Shown: one piece after another, positions 41,824-51,158 of the stretch | Layout: every line of letters starts with the position of its first letter | How positions within the stretch are numbered: the stretch's first letter is position 1 | Assembly (NCBI RefSeq): GCF_017592545.1 | Contig: NZ_JAGFOA010000003.1 | Coordinates: 291,544 to 355,543, forward strand | From: Microbacterium stercoris | GTDB lineage: Bacteria; Actinomycetota; Actinomycetes; Actinomycetales; Microbacteriaceae | Length of the DNA: 64,000 bases | Direction: 5' to 3' | Notes under the pieces: generated by a model | Told to the model about the DNA's origin: nothing | The model's database searches: none | Seen by the model: the letters and a program-made list of their open reading frames with translations, nothing else | Position numbers and translations under genes: made by a program

Positions 41824-42180
41824 GTGATCACGCACGACAAGGTCGGCGCGGATGAGGATCTCGCTCGCGAGGTGCTCATCATCGCTCGCGACATCGCCCC
41901 CTGCCTCGACTCGTTCCCCGACGAGTCGGAGCAGCAGAAGGACGCCCTGGCGATCCTGCGCCGCGTCTACAAGGACATCACCGCGCGCGGCTCCCGGTTC
42001 ATCAAGGGCCAGAGCATCGGCCCCGCCCGCGTCGAGTACACCGACCTCGGGTCGGCGTTCGACGGCCAGCCCCGCCGCGCCCTGCGGGCCCTGTGCGGGT
42101 CGGCCGCGTCCGCAGGTGCACCGGTGGGATCGTTCCCGACGGAGCGCCCGATCGCGCGCCTGTGGCCGGAGCGGTACTGA
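41824..42180 (+). CDS. Head-tail connector-type protein
   Basis: 118 residues from a GTG. Helical start (EDLAREVLIIARDIAPCLD), then a loop and ARVEYTDLGSAF. It lies after the capsid gene where adaptor proteins usually sit; the sequence is not otherwise decisive. Confidence 0.55.
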   Translation: MITHDKVGADEDLAREVLIIARDIAPCLDSFPDESEQQKDALAILRRVYKDITARGSRFIKGQSIGPARVEYTDLGSAFDGQPRRALRALCGSAASAGAPVGSFPTERPIARLWPERY

Positions 42181-42539
42181 TGGACTTCCCATTCGGCCAC
42201 AAGGTGTATCGGTTGCGTGCTCGGCCGAAGACCGACCCGTACTCGGGGGAGCAGGTGCCGGGCGACTGGTCCGCGCCCGAGGAGTTGCCGATCGAGGGCG
42301 CGTTCGTCGCGCAGACCTCGACGTCGATGCTCGGCGACGCGACCCGCGAGCAGGCGCTCGAATCGAAGTCGCTGTACTGCGACGGCGCGCTCGATATCCG
42401 AAAGGGCGACCGGATCCGCGACGGCGAGGACGGCGCCCCGATCTACAGCATCGACGGCATCCCTCCGGCGGCGGACACGAACCCCTGGACGGGATGGACG
42501 CCGCCGAGGGAGATCCCGCTGACCCGCGGGGTCGGCTGA
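42180..42539 (+). CDS. Head closure (stopper)-type protein
   Basis: 119 residues, beta-rich (GHKVYRLRARPKTDPYSGEQ, RDGEDGAPIYSIDGIPP). Ends with a conserved-looking NPWTGWTPP. Position and length suit a stopper; the name is inferred from order. Confidence 0.58.
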   Translation: MDFPFGHKVYRLRARPKTDPYSGEQVPGDWSAPEELPIEGAFVAQTSTSMLGDATREQALESKSLYCDGALDIRKGDRIRDGEDGAPIYSIDGIPPAADTNPWTGWTPPREIPLTRGVG

Positions 42540-42554
42540 GCAAGGAGGCCCGCC

Positions 42555-42845
42555 ATGGCCCGCAGCGGCGACACCGATGTCGAGTTCAATCCGCGCTTCT
42601 TCGAGACCGTGCTGCGCCAGCCGAAGGTCGAGCAGCTCACCGACGCTGCGGCCGAGCGCGCGCTGTCGAACATGAAGGCCAACGCCCCGGTCGACACCGC
42701 CGAGTACCGCGACGGGCTGCACATCGAGCACCGTGAGTCCCGGTTCCGGCGCGTCACGCGCGTCGTCGGCGACGACGAGAAAACGCTGCTGATCGAGTCC
42801 AAGCAGGGCGTGATGGCCCGCGGCCTGAAGGCGGCGAAGGGATGA
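42555..42845 (+). CDS. Tail completion (gp10-like) protein
   Basis: 96 residues with FFETVLRQPKVEQLTDAAAE, then KANAPVDTAEYRDGLHIEHR, a pattern seen in HK97 gp10-type small tail proteins. Overlaps the next gene by 4 bp. Confidence 0.58.
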   Translation: MARSGDTDVEFNPRFFETVLRQPKVEQLTDAAAERALSNMKANAPVDTAEYRDGLHIEHRESRFRRVTRVVGDDEKTLLIESKQGVMARGLKAAKG

Positions 42846-43261
42846 GGGTCACGCCCCCGGATCTCGAGCTGTGGCTGACAGGGTACGTGAGAGCGCTCGC
42901 GGCCGGCGAAGGCCTGGTGGTCGACGTCTCGAACAAGGAGCCGCCGACCCTTTCGCTGCCGCTGAAGCGGCCGCTGATCGTGATCCGTGACGACTCCGGA
43001 CCGCGTCTCTCCCACGTCACCTTCGACCGGTCGATCGGCGCATCCGTGCTCGCCGGGTCGAAGCAGGACGACAAGCCCGCGAACGACCTCGCCCGATGGC
43101 TGGCGGCGGTGCTGTTCGACCTCGACCTGCCGCTCGCGGATAACTCGCCGATCGCGGCGGTCGACCCGAGCGGGTGCAACGGCCCGTATGCCGTTGACGA
43201 AGAACTCGACGTGGCACGCCGATACCTCACGGCGCAGTACGTCGCGGCCGGCTCCTGGTGA
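42842..43261 (+). CDS. Tail terminator-type protein
   Basis: 139 residues. LIVIRDDSGPRLSHVTFDRS and ANDLARWLAAVLFDLDLP resemble tail-end terminator proteins that close the tail tube. The final YLTAQYVAAG is typical of this group. Assigned by style and order. Confidence 0.6.
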   Translation: MRVTPPDLELWLTGYVRALAAGEGLVVDVSNKEPPTLSLPLKRPLIVIRDDSGPRLSHVTFDRSIGASVLAGSKQDDKPANDLARWLAAVLFDLDLPLADNSPIAAVDPSGCNGPYAVDEELDVARRYLTAQYVAAGSW

Positions 43262-43310
43262 GCCACCCCACAACCCACAAGCCCGCATCGCGGGAGAAGG
43301 AGGTACCGCT

Positions 43311-43898
43311 GTGGTAGCGGACAGCCAGGGGAACGACCTCACCGCGGTCGGCGTCCCCATCACCGGTATGGCGGCGTTCGCGCCGCTCGAGACCGCGAAC
43401 GTGATCGCGAAGAACGCGCTGGGTGCGAGCCCGCTCGTGCTTCCGACCGCGGCGAAGCGCCTCGGCCTGTACAAGGTCGACGGCGGCCCGGCCCCCTCGC
43501 GCGAGAGCGGCGACGCGATCGAGTTCTTCCAGAAGGGCTACACGCTCGCCGGCGACGGCACGCGCGCGGTGGCGATCACGCTCGCCGAGCAGAACGCCGC
43601 GGTGCAGTCGCTCATCGAGGGAGCCACCCCCGACGCGAACGGCGTCATCGAGGTGTCCTCGAGCCTGCCCGACAACCGCTTCATCCTGTACGTCGTCACC
43701 CGCTACCGGAACGGCATGGAGAAGCGCCAGGAGGGCGTCGCCGCGGTCACGGCCGTCGAGCCCGACCAGCAGACCCGCGGCGAGGTTGAGGGCGCGGCGG
43801 TGACGTTCACCTGGCAGGAGGACGAGCTGTTCAACGGCGCCCCCTTCTGGCAGTGGGGTCCCGCGATCCCCGGTGCCGTCGAGGAGCCCGCGGGCTGA
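43311..43898 (+). CDS. Major tail protein
   Basis: 195 residues from a GTG following AGGAGG. A beta-rich protein (VAITLAEQNAAVQSL, FILYVVTRYRNGMEKRQEG, GAAVTFTWQED) of the size and position of siphovirus tube proteins. A strong hairpin follows. Confidence 0.78.
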   Translation: MVADSQGNDLTAVGVPITGMAAFAPLETANVIAKNALGASPLVLPTAAKRLGLYKVDGGPAPSRESGDAIEFFQKGYTLAGDGTRAVAITLAEQNAAVQSLIEGATPDANGVIEVSSSLPDNRFILYVVTRYRNGMEKRQEGVAAVTAVEPDQQTRGEVEGAAVTFTWQEDELFNGAPFWQWGPAIPGAVEEPAG

Positions 43899-43906
43899 CA
43901 CAGACC

Positions 43907-43943
43907 GGCTGGCCGGGACGCTATCGGGTCGCCCCGGCCAGCC
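43907..43943 (+). terminator. Hairpin after major tail protein
   Basis: Arms GGCTGGCCGGG (43907-43917) and CCCGGCCAGCC (43933-43943). Typical of the reduced read-through between the abundant tube protein and the tail chaperones. Confidence 0.7.
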
Positions 43944-43982
43944 CCATAACCCGAACCCGAGAATCCCGATTGGAGGGCCACC

Positions 43983-44369
43983 ATGGCCGCACGCAACACC
44001 ACTCCCAAGCCCAACGCGGACGCCGCGCCCGAGTACGACTTCGACTCCTGGTCGGCGGAGGACGAGGCGAAGGCGATCGAGGCGCTCAAGCCCGACATCC
44101 GCCACATCATCGTCGAGGGCGACTTCATCGGCCGCTTCACCAACGGCCAGACGGTCCGGCTTCCGCTGAACCTCAGCGTCGACCAGATCGACGACCTCGC
44201 AGCCGAGTCCGACAACCCTGTCGACCAGCTCAAGAAGCTGCTCACCGACATCGCCGGCGCGGAGGCCGCGGCGGACTTCACCCGCCGCAACCTCACCGAG
44301 ACCATGGCGATGGCCGCCCGGTTCTTCAACGTCTTCGAGCGCATCGCGAAGGCATCACTCCCGGAATGA
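43983..44369 (+). CDS. Tail assembly chaperone 1 (gpG-like)
   Basis: 128 residues. An acidic, helical protein (EYDFDSWSAEDEAKAIEALK, then a helix AARFFNVFERIAKA). Small genes of this kind lie between major tail protein and tape measure. Its stop overlaps the next ATG. Confidence 0.72.
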   Translation: MAARNTTPKPNADAAPEYDFDSWSAEDEAKAIEALKPDIRHIIVEGDFIGRFTNGQTVRLPLNLSVDQIDDLAAESDNPVDQLKKLLTDIAGAEAAADFTRRNLTETMAMAARFFNVFERIAKASLPE

Positions 44370-44731
44370 TGTCCGTCGCCCGGATCATCAAGGACAGGCC
44401 CCGCACCGTCGCACGCACTCTCCGGGAGACATACGGTGTGGGGCTGTCCGATCTGGGCGGCGCGCTCACGTGGGGAGAGGCCAAGCTCCTCCTCGAGGAG
44501 GCCGCATCCGACCCGTCCACGGCGCTTGGGGCCGAGCTCGCGAACTGGGCCTACCCGGCATCCCTCCCGGACCTGCTGGCGCTGATCGCGCAGATCGGGA
44601 ACGAGAAGGCCGCGCGCAAGGTCATGCCCTGGGCGATGCCGTCGCCAAAGGCCAACGGATCCGGCGCGACCTCTGACGAGGTCGCCGCCGCGGTCGCGGA
44701 TCTCGAGAGCGGGATCGTGTTCTCCACCTAG
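44366..44731 (+). CDS. Tail assembly chaperone 2 (gpT-like)
   Basis: 121 residues from ATG at 44366 (ATGATG, overlapping the previous TGA). It contains MSVARIIKDRPRTVARTLRE, then LSDLGGALTWGEAKLLLEEA. It lies in the -1 frame relative to chaperone 1, and that frame is open far upstream, so a frameshifted fusion of the two is possible, though no obvious slippery heptamer was found. Confidence 0.7.
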   Translation: MMSVARIIKDRPRTVARTLRETYGVGLSDLGGALTWGEAKLLLEEAASDPSTALGAELANWAYPASLPDLLALIAQIGNEKAARKVMPWAMPSPKANGSGATSDEVAAAVADLESGIVFST

Positions 44732-44739
44732 GAGGTGTC

Positions 44740-47700
44740 ATGTCGTCCGAGGTTGGCTCCGGTCACGTCAGCATCTTCCCGGTGCTGACGGGCTTCAAGT
44801 CCCGCGTCACGCGGGAGACGAAGGCCGCGGGAGCTGCGGGCGCGAAGACCTTCGAGGGCGGCTTCCAGGGCGCCGGCGCTCGCGCGGGCCGCGCGCTCGG
44901 CAAGGACATGAAGGCCACGCTGGCCAGCGCCGCCGGAGACCTGGGCGCCGCCGAGACGAGGAAGCTCACCGCCTCGGTGGCCTCCGCCTCTGCCGCCCTG
45001 GCGAAGGCGCGGCTGAAGCAGCAGGACGACGCCGGCCGCGTGCGGGTGGCTGAGACCCGCCTCGCCGAGGCGATCGAGAAGTCCGGCGCGGGCTCTTCCC
45101 TGGCGGTTGCCGCGGAGGAGCGCCTCGCGGCCGTGCGTCGCGTGCACGCTGGATCCACCGAGGCCGCCGCGGACGCGACCGAGCGCCTGCGGGCCGCGCA
45201 GGAGGGTCTGCGCCGCGTGCAGCTCGGCGTGGACGAGACGGCCGCCAGCTCGAGCCGGAACCTGCGGGCACTGGCAGGGAGCCTCCGCGACGGATGGCGC
45301 GACGCCACGGCCGCACGCTCGGCGTTCTCTGGAGCTGCGGGTTCGATCGGCGGCATCCTTCGTGCGACCGCCGACATCACCGGCCTGACCAGGCTCGGTC
45401 GCCTCGCGCGACTGCAGGCGCAGCAGGCGGCCACCGCTTTCACGTCCCTGGCCACGATGGTCGGCGGGCGCCTCGCCTCCGCGTGGAACGCCTCGGCTCG
45501 ATGGGTCTCGGGCGTCGGGGCGACCGTCCGCGGTGCGTTCGCTCCGATCGGACAGTACGCCCTGGCGGCGGGGACGCTCATGGCCTCCCCGTTCGTCAAC
45601 CTGGGTCGTCGCGTCGGCACGTGGATGTCGCCGCTCACCTCGCAGGTGTCGGCCGCGTTCCGGACGATGACCGCGGCAGCCGGCCCGGCCGCCTCTCGGC
45701 TCGTGTCGAGCTTCGGTGCGGGGCTCGCCCGGATCGGATCGACGGCGTCTTCCGCGTTCCGGTCGGTCGTCACGTCGGCATCCCACGCCGGAGCGGCCGC
45801 GGGGCGGGCGCTCGGCGCAAGCGTCCAGGCGATCGGGACCGGTGCGGTCACCGTCGCGGCCGCCGGGATCGGCATCGCGTTCGCGAAGGGCTTCGGTCGT
45901 CTCACGGCGATCGACACGGCCCGCGCGAAGCTGACCGGTCTGGGCAACGACGCGAGCACCGTCCAGGCGATCATGGGCGATGCCCTCGCTTCGGTGCGGG
46001 GAACCTCCTTCGGGCTCGGTGAAGCCGCGACGGTGGCCGCGGCCGCTGTCGCCGCGAACATCAAGCCGGGCGAGGAGCTGCAGGGTCACCTGAAGCGGAT
46101 CGCGAACAACGCCTCCGCGGCGGGCCTCTCCATGGAGGAGATGGGCTCGATCTTCAACCGAGCCGCCACCCAGGCCAACGGTGTCCAGAACGACGTCATC
46201 GCGCAGCTCGCCGACCGCGGGATCCCCATCTACCAGGCACTCGCCAAGCAGATGGGCGTCACCGCCGGCGAAGTGTTCAAGATGGCCTCCGAGGGCAAGG
46301 TCGACTTCGAGACCTTCTCGAAGGCCGCCGAGGCTGCCGCCGGCACCGTCGCCGCCGAGATGGGCAAGACCGTTCCGGGCGCGGCGAAGAACTTCTTCGC
46401 CGCGATGGGGCGCATCGGTGCGAACGCGCTCGAGGGCATCTACGGCAAGATCGGGCCGCTCCTCCAGGCGGCCACCAGCGCCCTCGGTCCGATCGAGGAG
46501 CGGGCGAAGGCGTTCGGCGGCGTGCTGCTGAACACGATCGGTCCCGCTCTGGACTGGCTCACCAACCTGTTCAACTCGATCGGCTCCGGGGCAGGGCTCG
46601 CCGGAAGTGGGCTGGAAGGCCTCACGGGCGTTCTCGCGCCGCTTGCCGGCGTCCTCGTCGCCGTCGGCGCGGGCGGACTTGGCGGTCTGCTCAGCCGCAT
46701 CCCGCTGCTCACCACGATGCTCCCCGGTCTGACCGGGGCGCTGGGGATCCTGGGCGGGCCGCTCGGGATCGTCGCGGCCGGGCTCGCGGGCTTCGCCCTG
46801 TCCGGGGGCGACGCGGGGGCCATCGTCCAGACCCTCACTGGCGTGATCGGTCAGGTCGTCGCGGCTCTGCCAGGACTCGTCCAGCAGTTCGCGACGTTCG
46901 TCCCGCAGGTAGTGGCCTCGATCCTCTCGCAGGTGCCGGATCTGCTGGGAGCGGCTACGCAGATCGTCACGGCGCTGGTGTCCGGCATCGTCACGGCGTT
47001 GCCTGCTCTCGCCTCGGGCGCGGTGCAGATGGTCACCGGGCTGGTCACTGCGCTGGTGAGCATGCTGCCGTCGATCATCGACGGCGGGATGCAGCTGTTC
47101 ATGGGCCTGATCCAGGCCCTGATCACGGTGCTCCCGGTGGTGGTGGGCGCCCTGTTGGGCGCGCTGCCGCAGATCGTGACGGCGCTCGTCAGCATGCTGC
47201 CGGTGCTGCTGACGGCCGCGATCGGCCTGTTCATGCAGCTGGTGCTCGCCTTGGTGCAGGTGCTCCCGCAACTGCTCACGACCCTCGTGGGCATGCTGCC
47301 GGAGATCCTCACGACGCTGATCGGGATGATCCCGGCCTTGCTCGGCACGGTCATCAACCTGTTCCTGCAGCTCGTGCTCGGTCTGCTGACGGTGCTCCCG
47401 CAGCTGCTCGTCGCGATCGTGGGGATGCTGCCGCAGATCATCTCGACGCTGATCGGGCTGGTCCCGACGCTGCTGACCGCGGCGGTCGAGCTGTTCAAGG
47501 CGCTGGTCCTGGCGATCCCGGAGATCATCCCTCAGCTCGTGCAGACGCTCAGCGACATGGGCCCGGAGATGGTCAACGCGATCATCGCCCTCGGGCCGGC
47601 GCTGCTGCAGGCGGGTAAGGACATCATCCAGTCGTTCATCGACGGCATCGGGTCGATGTTCTCCGCCGTTGGCGACGCGGTCGGTGGGGTCATGGACTTC

Positions 47701-48084
47701 GTCGGCGGGTTCTTCCCGCACTCGCCCGCCAAGCGCGGCCCGTTCTCGGGCAGCGGATGGCGCGCGGTGCGCACCGGTGGCGAGGCGCTCGCCGAGCAGT
47801 TCGGTGCGGGCTTCGATGATCCGCCGGACTTCGGGGACGCGCTGGTGCGTATGGCGAGCACCGCGTCGGCTCGGGCGCAGAAGGCGGTGGGGTCGGTGAC
47901 CGCCACGGTCACCGCGCCTGCCGAGGCGCGCCGCGGTGGGCCCGCGGGCACCGCCGCGGCCGATCCGGCGAGCGGGCCGCAGGGGCCGCTAGTGCAGATC
48001 GACGCGCACGGTGCGGACGCGACGGAGATCGGGCAGGTCGCAGGCCACACGGTCGCCGACCTGCTGAACGCGAGAGGACAGTAA
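44740..48084 (+). CDS. Tape measure protein
   Basis: 1114 residues, by far the largest prophage gene. The N-terminal third is Ala-rich and helical, with coiled-coil character (ETRKLTASVASASAALAKAR). A metal-less central region with FETFSKAAEAAAGTVAAEMG follows. Residues about 690-950 form hydrophobic, repeated helical segments. The C-terminus is low-complexity Ala/Pro/Gly-rich. It sets tail length; from about 0.15 nm per residue the tail would be about 165 nm long. Confidence 0.95.
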   Translation: MSSEVGSGHVSIFPVLTGFKSRVTRETKAAGAAGAKTFEGGFQGAGARAGRALGKDMKATLASAAGDLGAAETRKLTASVASASAALAKARLKQQDDAGRVRVAETRLAEAIEKSGAGSSLAVAAEERLAAVRRVHAGSTEAAADATERLRAAQEGLRRVQLGVDETAASSSRNLRALAGSLRDGWRDATAARSAFSGAAGSIGGILRATADITGLTRLGRLARLQAQQAATAFTSLATMVGGRLASAWNASARWVSGVGATVRGAFAPIGQYALAAGTLMASPFVNLGRRVGTWMSPLTSQVSAAFRTMTAAAGPAASRLVSSFGAGLARIGSTASSAFRSVVTSASHAGAAAGRALGASVQAIGTGAVTVAAAGIGIAFAKGFGRLTAIDTARAKLTGLGNDASTVQAIMGDALASVRGTSFGLGEAATVAAAAVAANIKPGEELQGHLKRIANNASAAGLSMEEMGSIFNRAATQANGVQNDVIAQLADRGIPIYQALAKQMGVTAGEVFKMASEGKVDFETFSKAAEAAAGTVAAEMGKTVPGAAKNFFAAMGRIGANALEGIYGKIGPLLQAATSALGPIEERAKAFGGVLLNTIGPALDWLTNLFNSIGSGAGLAGSGLEGLTGVLAPLAGVLVAVGAGGLGGLLSRIPLLTTMLPGLTGALGILGGPLGIVAAGLAGFALSGGDAGAIVQTLTGVIGQVVAALPGLVQQFATFVPQVVASILSQVPDLLGAATQIVTALVSGIVTALPALASGAVQMVTGLVTALVSMLPSIIDGGMQLFMGLIQALITVLPVVVGALLGALPQIVTALVSMLPVLLTAAIGLFMQLVLALVQVLPQLLTTLVGMLPEILTTLIGMIPALLGTVINLFLQLVLGLLTVLPQLLVAIVGMLPQIISTLIGLVPTLLTAAVELFKALVLAIPEIIPQLVQTLSDMGPEMVNAIIALGPALLQAGKDIIQSFIDGIGSMFSAVGDAVGGVMDFVGGFFPHSPAKRGPFSGSGWRAVRTGGEALAEQFGAGFDDPPDFGDALVRMASTASARAQKAVGSVTATVTAPAEARRGGPAGTAAADPASGPQGPLVQIDAHGADATEIGQVAGHTVADLLNARGQ

Positions 48085-48087
48085 CCG

Positions 48088-48861
48088 ATGACGCTGCTCC
48101 GGCTGCTCTCCAACGAGCTCGACATCCGGCAGTCTCCGCAGGGGGAGAGCCGGGTCGAAGGGCTGTACGTGCGGCGCGACGCGTTCGACGGGTGGGACGA
48201 CGGTGTCGCGATGCGATCCGACACCGTCGCCCGCCCGCAGGCGCACGGCGACTTCGACATGCCCGGATTCCTGGCCGGGCGGCTGATGCCGTTCAGCGGG
48301 TGGGCGATCGCCGAGCGTCCGGCATCGCTCGAGATGCTGCGGGATCGTTTCATCGGTCACGGAGCCGACGGCGCCAAGTTCCGGGTCACCGTGATCCGCA
48401 ACGGCCGCGAGCTGTGGGCGGATGCGCGCCTCGCAGCCGGTCAGGTCCCCACGTTCAAGGACGTAGGCACCGGGCGCCGTGCGGCATGGAAGACGGCCTG
48501 GTGGTTCCCTGACCCGCGCAAATACGGGCACCTGCACACCTTCGGGCCAGCGGCCACGGTGCAGGCCTTCCACGAGGGCAACTTCCCTGCGCTCTCCGAG
48601 CTCGTCGTCACCGGTTCCGCCGCCGGCGGCTACACGATCACCGGTCCGGGCGGTCGGGAGATTGTCATCTCGCGGCCGCTCGTCAGCGGCACGCCGCACC
48701 GATTTGAGATGCGCACCGGTCGGCTGTACGTGGGCGGATCACGCGTGATCGGCGGGGTGGCCCGGGCGGAGCTGTTCACGATCCCTTCGGGGCTACCCGC
48801 GACGGAGATCAGCGTTTCGGCGGGGCTGCTGACCGTCGAGGTACACGACACCTACATCTGA
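48088..48861 (+). CDS. Distal tail protein (Dit-like)
   Basis: 257 residues, beginning MTLLRLLSNELDIRQSPQGE and containing DVGTGRRAAWKTAWWFPDP and a beta-rich C-terminal half. Position directly after tape measure identifies it as the hub at the tail tip. Confidence 0.78.
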   Translation: MTLLRLLSNELDIRQSPQGESRVEGLYVRRDAFDGWDDGVAMRSDTVARPQAHGDFDMPGFLAGRLMPFSGWAIAERPASLEMLRDRFIGHGADGAKFRVTVIRNGRELWADARLAAGQVPTFKDVGTGRRAAWKTAWWFPDPRKYGHLHTFGPAATVQAFHEGNFPALSELVVTGSAAGGYTITGPGGREIVISRPLVSGTPHRFEMRTGRLYVGGSRVIGGVARAELFTIPSGLPATEISVSAGLLTVEVHDTYI

Positions 48862-48874
48862 GGAGGCGACGGCA

Positions 48875-49975
48875 ATGGCGGAGGGCCCGTGGTCGTGCGT
48901 CATCTGGGATGCGCAGTCCGGCGACCGGCTGGAAGAGGTAGAGGCGTCTGCGGGATCGTGGCAGCGGGGGAGTGTGACACAGCAGACGCACTCCTTCCCG
49001 CTGAAATCGCTCGGCCTCTCGCGCTCAGACGCGCACGATCTGTTCGGGAAGGATCGGCCCCGCGATCGCGTGCTCGCGCATTGCTGGAACGGCGTGCCGG
49101 TCTACCACGGGCTGATCATCGACTCGAAGTACCACAAGACGACCGGGATGCTCGAGGTCATCCACAACGACGTCCGCGAGCTCGCGGCGGCGCGGTGGCT
49201 GTACGGCATCGGCGGGTATTTCCCGGCGCTGCGTTTCCACTGGACCGGGCTGTCCTGGCGGGGCATGGCTTCGAGGGTCGCGCGCATCATCTTCACCGAC
49301 CCGATCTCCGCGGCCTGGCCGCTGCCGGTCACGATCCCCGCTGACGAGGCGGGATCCGAGGAGATGGACATCTGGGCGTGGCAGTTCCGCTCGGGCGAGT
49401 CCCTTCTCAAGGAGATCGAGGAGATGCCGGACGGTCCGGACCTCGACTTCCACCCGCGGGTGACGGGGACGCAGTTCGGGTGGGATCTGCGCATCGGCGC
49501 ACCGACCCTGTCGGGCCCCACGTTCGAGGTGCCGATGCACGCCCCCGAGTCCCCGCTGACCGATGTCGTCGTGCACACGATCGGCGAGAAGTACACCGGA
49601 GTCTTCGGCATCGGTGAGGGCGAGGAGCGAGACCTGAAGGTCGGTGGCGCGGCCGCGTCCGTTTCCGCTGGCCTCGCGCGCGACACGAAGCTCACCGTGA
49701 AGTCCGGCAACAAGTCGGTGATCGACAACCGCTCGAGCGCCTACCTGAACTCGCGGCTCACCACGACCGACCAGTGGTCCTTCAACGTGAAGACCACGGC
49801 GGTTGACCCCGACGGAGGAATCGACCCGGCGCAGCTGCGCCTCGGCTCGATCATCCGCGTCGAGGAGCGCGACGACGTCTGGATCGACGACGGGTGGACC
49901 GAGCACCGCGTGCTCGGATTCTCCGGATCGCTCGACGACCCGCACACGATCAAGCTGACCTTGGAGACGATCTGA
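48875..49975 (+). CDS. Tail-tip protein (Tal/gp37-like)
   Basis: 366 residues. GPWSCVIWDAQSGDRLEEV at the start and a mid-protein IFTDPISAAWPLPVTIPADE; the C-terminal part is beta-rich. It follows the distal tail protein as the tail-associated baseplate protein. No lytic motif was noticed. Confidence 0.65.
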   Translation: MAEGPWSCVIWDAQSGDRLEEVEASAGSWQRGSVTQQTHSFPLKSLGLSRSDAHDLFGKDRPRDRVLAHCWNGVPVYHGLIIDSKYHKTTGMLEVIHNDVRELAAARWLYGIGGYFPALRFHWTGLSWRGMASRVARIIFTDPISAAWPLPVTIPADEAGSEEMDIWAWQFRSGESLLKEIEEMPDGPDLDFHPRVTGTQFGWDLRIGAPTLSGPTFEVPMHAPESPLTDVVVHTIGEKYTGVFGIGEGEERDLKVGGAAASVSAGLARDTKLTVKSGNKSVIDNRSSAYLNSRLTTTDQWSFNVKTTAVDPDGGIDPAQLRLGSIIRVEERDDVWIDDGWTEHRVLGFSGSLDDPHTIKLTLETI

Positions 49976-50718
49976 TGGTTTCCCGCCCTCGCCCTGACCG
50001 ACCTGAGGACGCGATCTGGCGGATCCTCGAACGTCTCGACCGGCTCGAAACCGCCGCGAACCTGCGCTCCGCGTCGGTGCACGACGGGCAGACCCGCTTC
50101 GTTGGCAACGAGTCGATCCTCGTCCAGGGCTCCGGCAAGGTCGAGGGCTGGTGGATCGTCACCGGCACGCAGCGCGTCACCGGGCGCCTCGAAGGATCCG
50201 GCACTCTCGACTGGACCGGACCCTGGGCGCTTTCCGGCGACGGAGATATCACCGGCAGCGTCGACATCACCGGCATCCTCCGGCTGCTATCCGACCTCAA
50301 CGTCGAAGGCGGCGGCGAGATCAACGTCGGCGGGATCAAGCTGACCCCGCTCGGCGGAGGCCGCATCCAGGTCGGCGGCGATGGCGGCATCATCATCGAC
50401 TCCGCATCGAAGTCGATCACGATCCCGGGCACGAACCCGATCACGATCAAGACCGAGGGTGGGGTCGCGAAGATCGACCTCGGCGTCGCCGACGTCATCT
50501 CTAACGGCGATCAGGCGGGGATCGTCGCGGGCAACTATTGGGTGGGCGCCGAGAACGGGTCAGCATTCGTCGGGCAGAGCGGCGGCAGCATGTTCGTCGT
50601 GATCGGCGGTCAGCCCAAGGTGCGGGGAACGCTCGCGCCAGGGTCCGGCGTGGGCGCCGTCACGGCTCTGGGAGTCGACGAGGCGGACAACCTGGTCCGC
50701 ATGACCTCGCCCGTCTAG
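49975..50718 (+). CDS. Minor tail protein, beta-helix type
   Basis: 247 residues. Regular short Gly/Ile/Asp repeats (GSVDITGIL, GGGEINVGGIK, GGGRIQVGGDG) suggest a right-handed beta-helix or triple-stranded fibre. Its stop codon overlaps the leftward cargo operon by 4 bp. Confidence 0.65.
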   Translation: MVSRPRPDRPEDAIWRILERLDRLETAANLRSASVHDGQTRFVGNESILVQGSGKVEGWWIVTGTQRVTGRLEGSGTLDWTGPWALSGDGDITGSVDITGILRLLSDLNVEGGGEINVGGIKLTPLGGGRIQVGGDGGIIIDSASKSITIPGTNPITIKTEGGVAKIDLGVADVISNGDQAGIVAGNYWVGAENGSAFVGQSGGSMFVVIGGQPKVRGTLAPGSGVGAVTALGVDEADNLVRMTSPV

Positions 50719-51158
50719 CCAGCGAGGACTTCGACGAGCGAACCGTCAGCCGCGAGCGTGCACGTGAAGGTGTAGTCGCGGGTCGTGCTCCCACCGGGGC
50801 CGCCCTTTGCGGCTGAGCCGTCGAGCTTCCACGTGACGATGAGTCCGCCGTCGGCGCTCTGCTCGGTCGCCCAGTCGGTCTCCCGCTCGGCGGGGTACTC
50901 GGCGTTCTGCCACTTCGAGGCCACGTAGTCCCGGCACGTCTCCTGGTCGGGAGTGACAGACGGAGCCGAGCCCGCCGCGGGCGTCGGCTCGGACGCTTCC
51001 GGAGTCGCGCTCTCAGTCGGCGTGGGCGTCGGCGTCTGCGCTCCCGCCGAGTTGGTCGTCTCGGCCGGGGCCGGCTGGCTCATGGCGTACGCCGCGCCTC
51101 CGCCGACCGCCGCGAGGGCGAGGACGCCGACGAGCGCGGCGGTGGTGCTGGACTTCAT
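50715..51158 (-). CDS. Secreted cargo protein in a leftward operon
   Basis: 147 residues. N-terminal signal sequence (TTAALVGVLALAAVGGGAAYA with an A-Y-A cleavage site), then a Thr/Pro/Ala-rich stretch (TPTPTPTESATPEASEPTPA), then a domain with two Cys (ETCRDYV and TFTCTL) that can form a disulfide. Probably exported and held at the surface. It overlaps the regulator gene by 4 bp, and the operon is read against the tail genes, as expected for a lysogen-expressed cargo gene. Confidence 0.7.
   Translation of the reverse strand: MKSSTTAALVGVLALAAVGGGAAYAMSQPAPAETTNSAGAQTPTPTPTESATPEASEPTPAAGSAPSVTPDQETCRDYVASKWQNAEYPAERETDWATEQSADGGLIVTWKLDGSAAKGGPGGSTTRDYTFTCTLAADGSLVEVLAG

Noticed and set aside
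44728..47721. Long open frame on the minus strand opposite the tape measure gene
   Set aside because: Its product is a repetitive Arg/His/Glu/Gln-rich string mirroring the tape-measure repeats; no start signal or domain.
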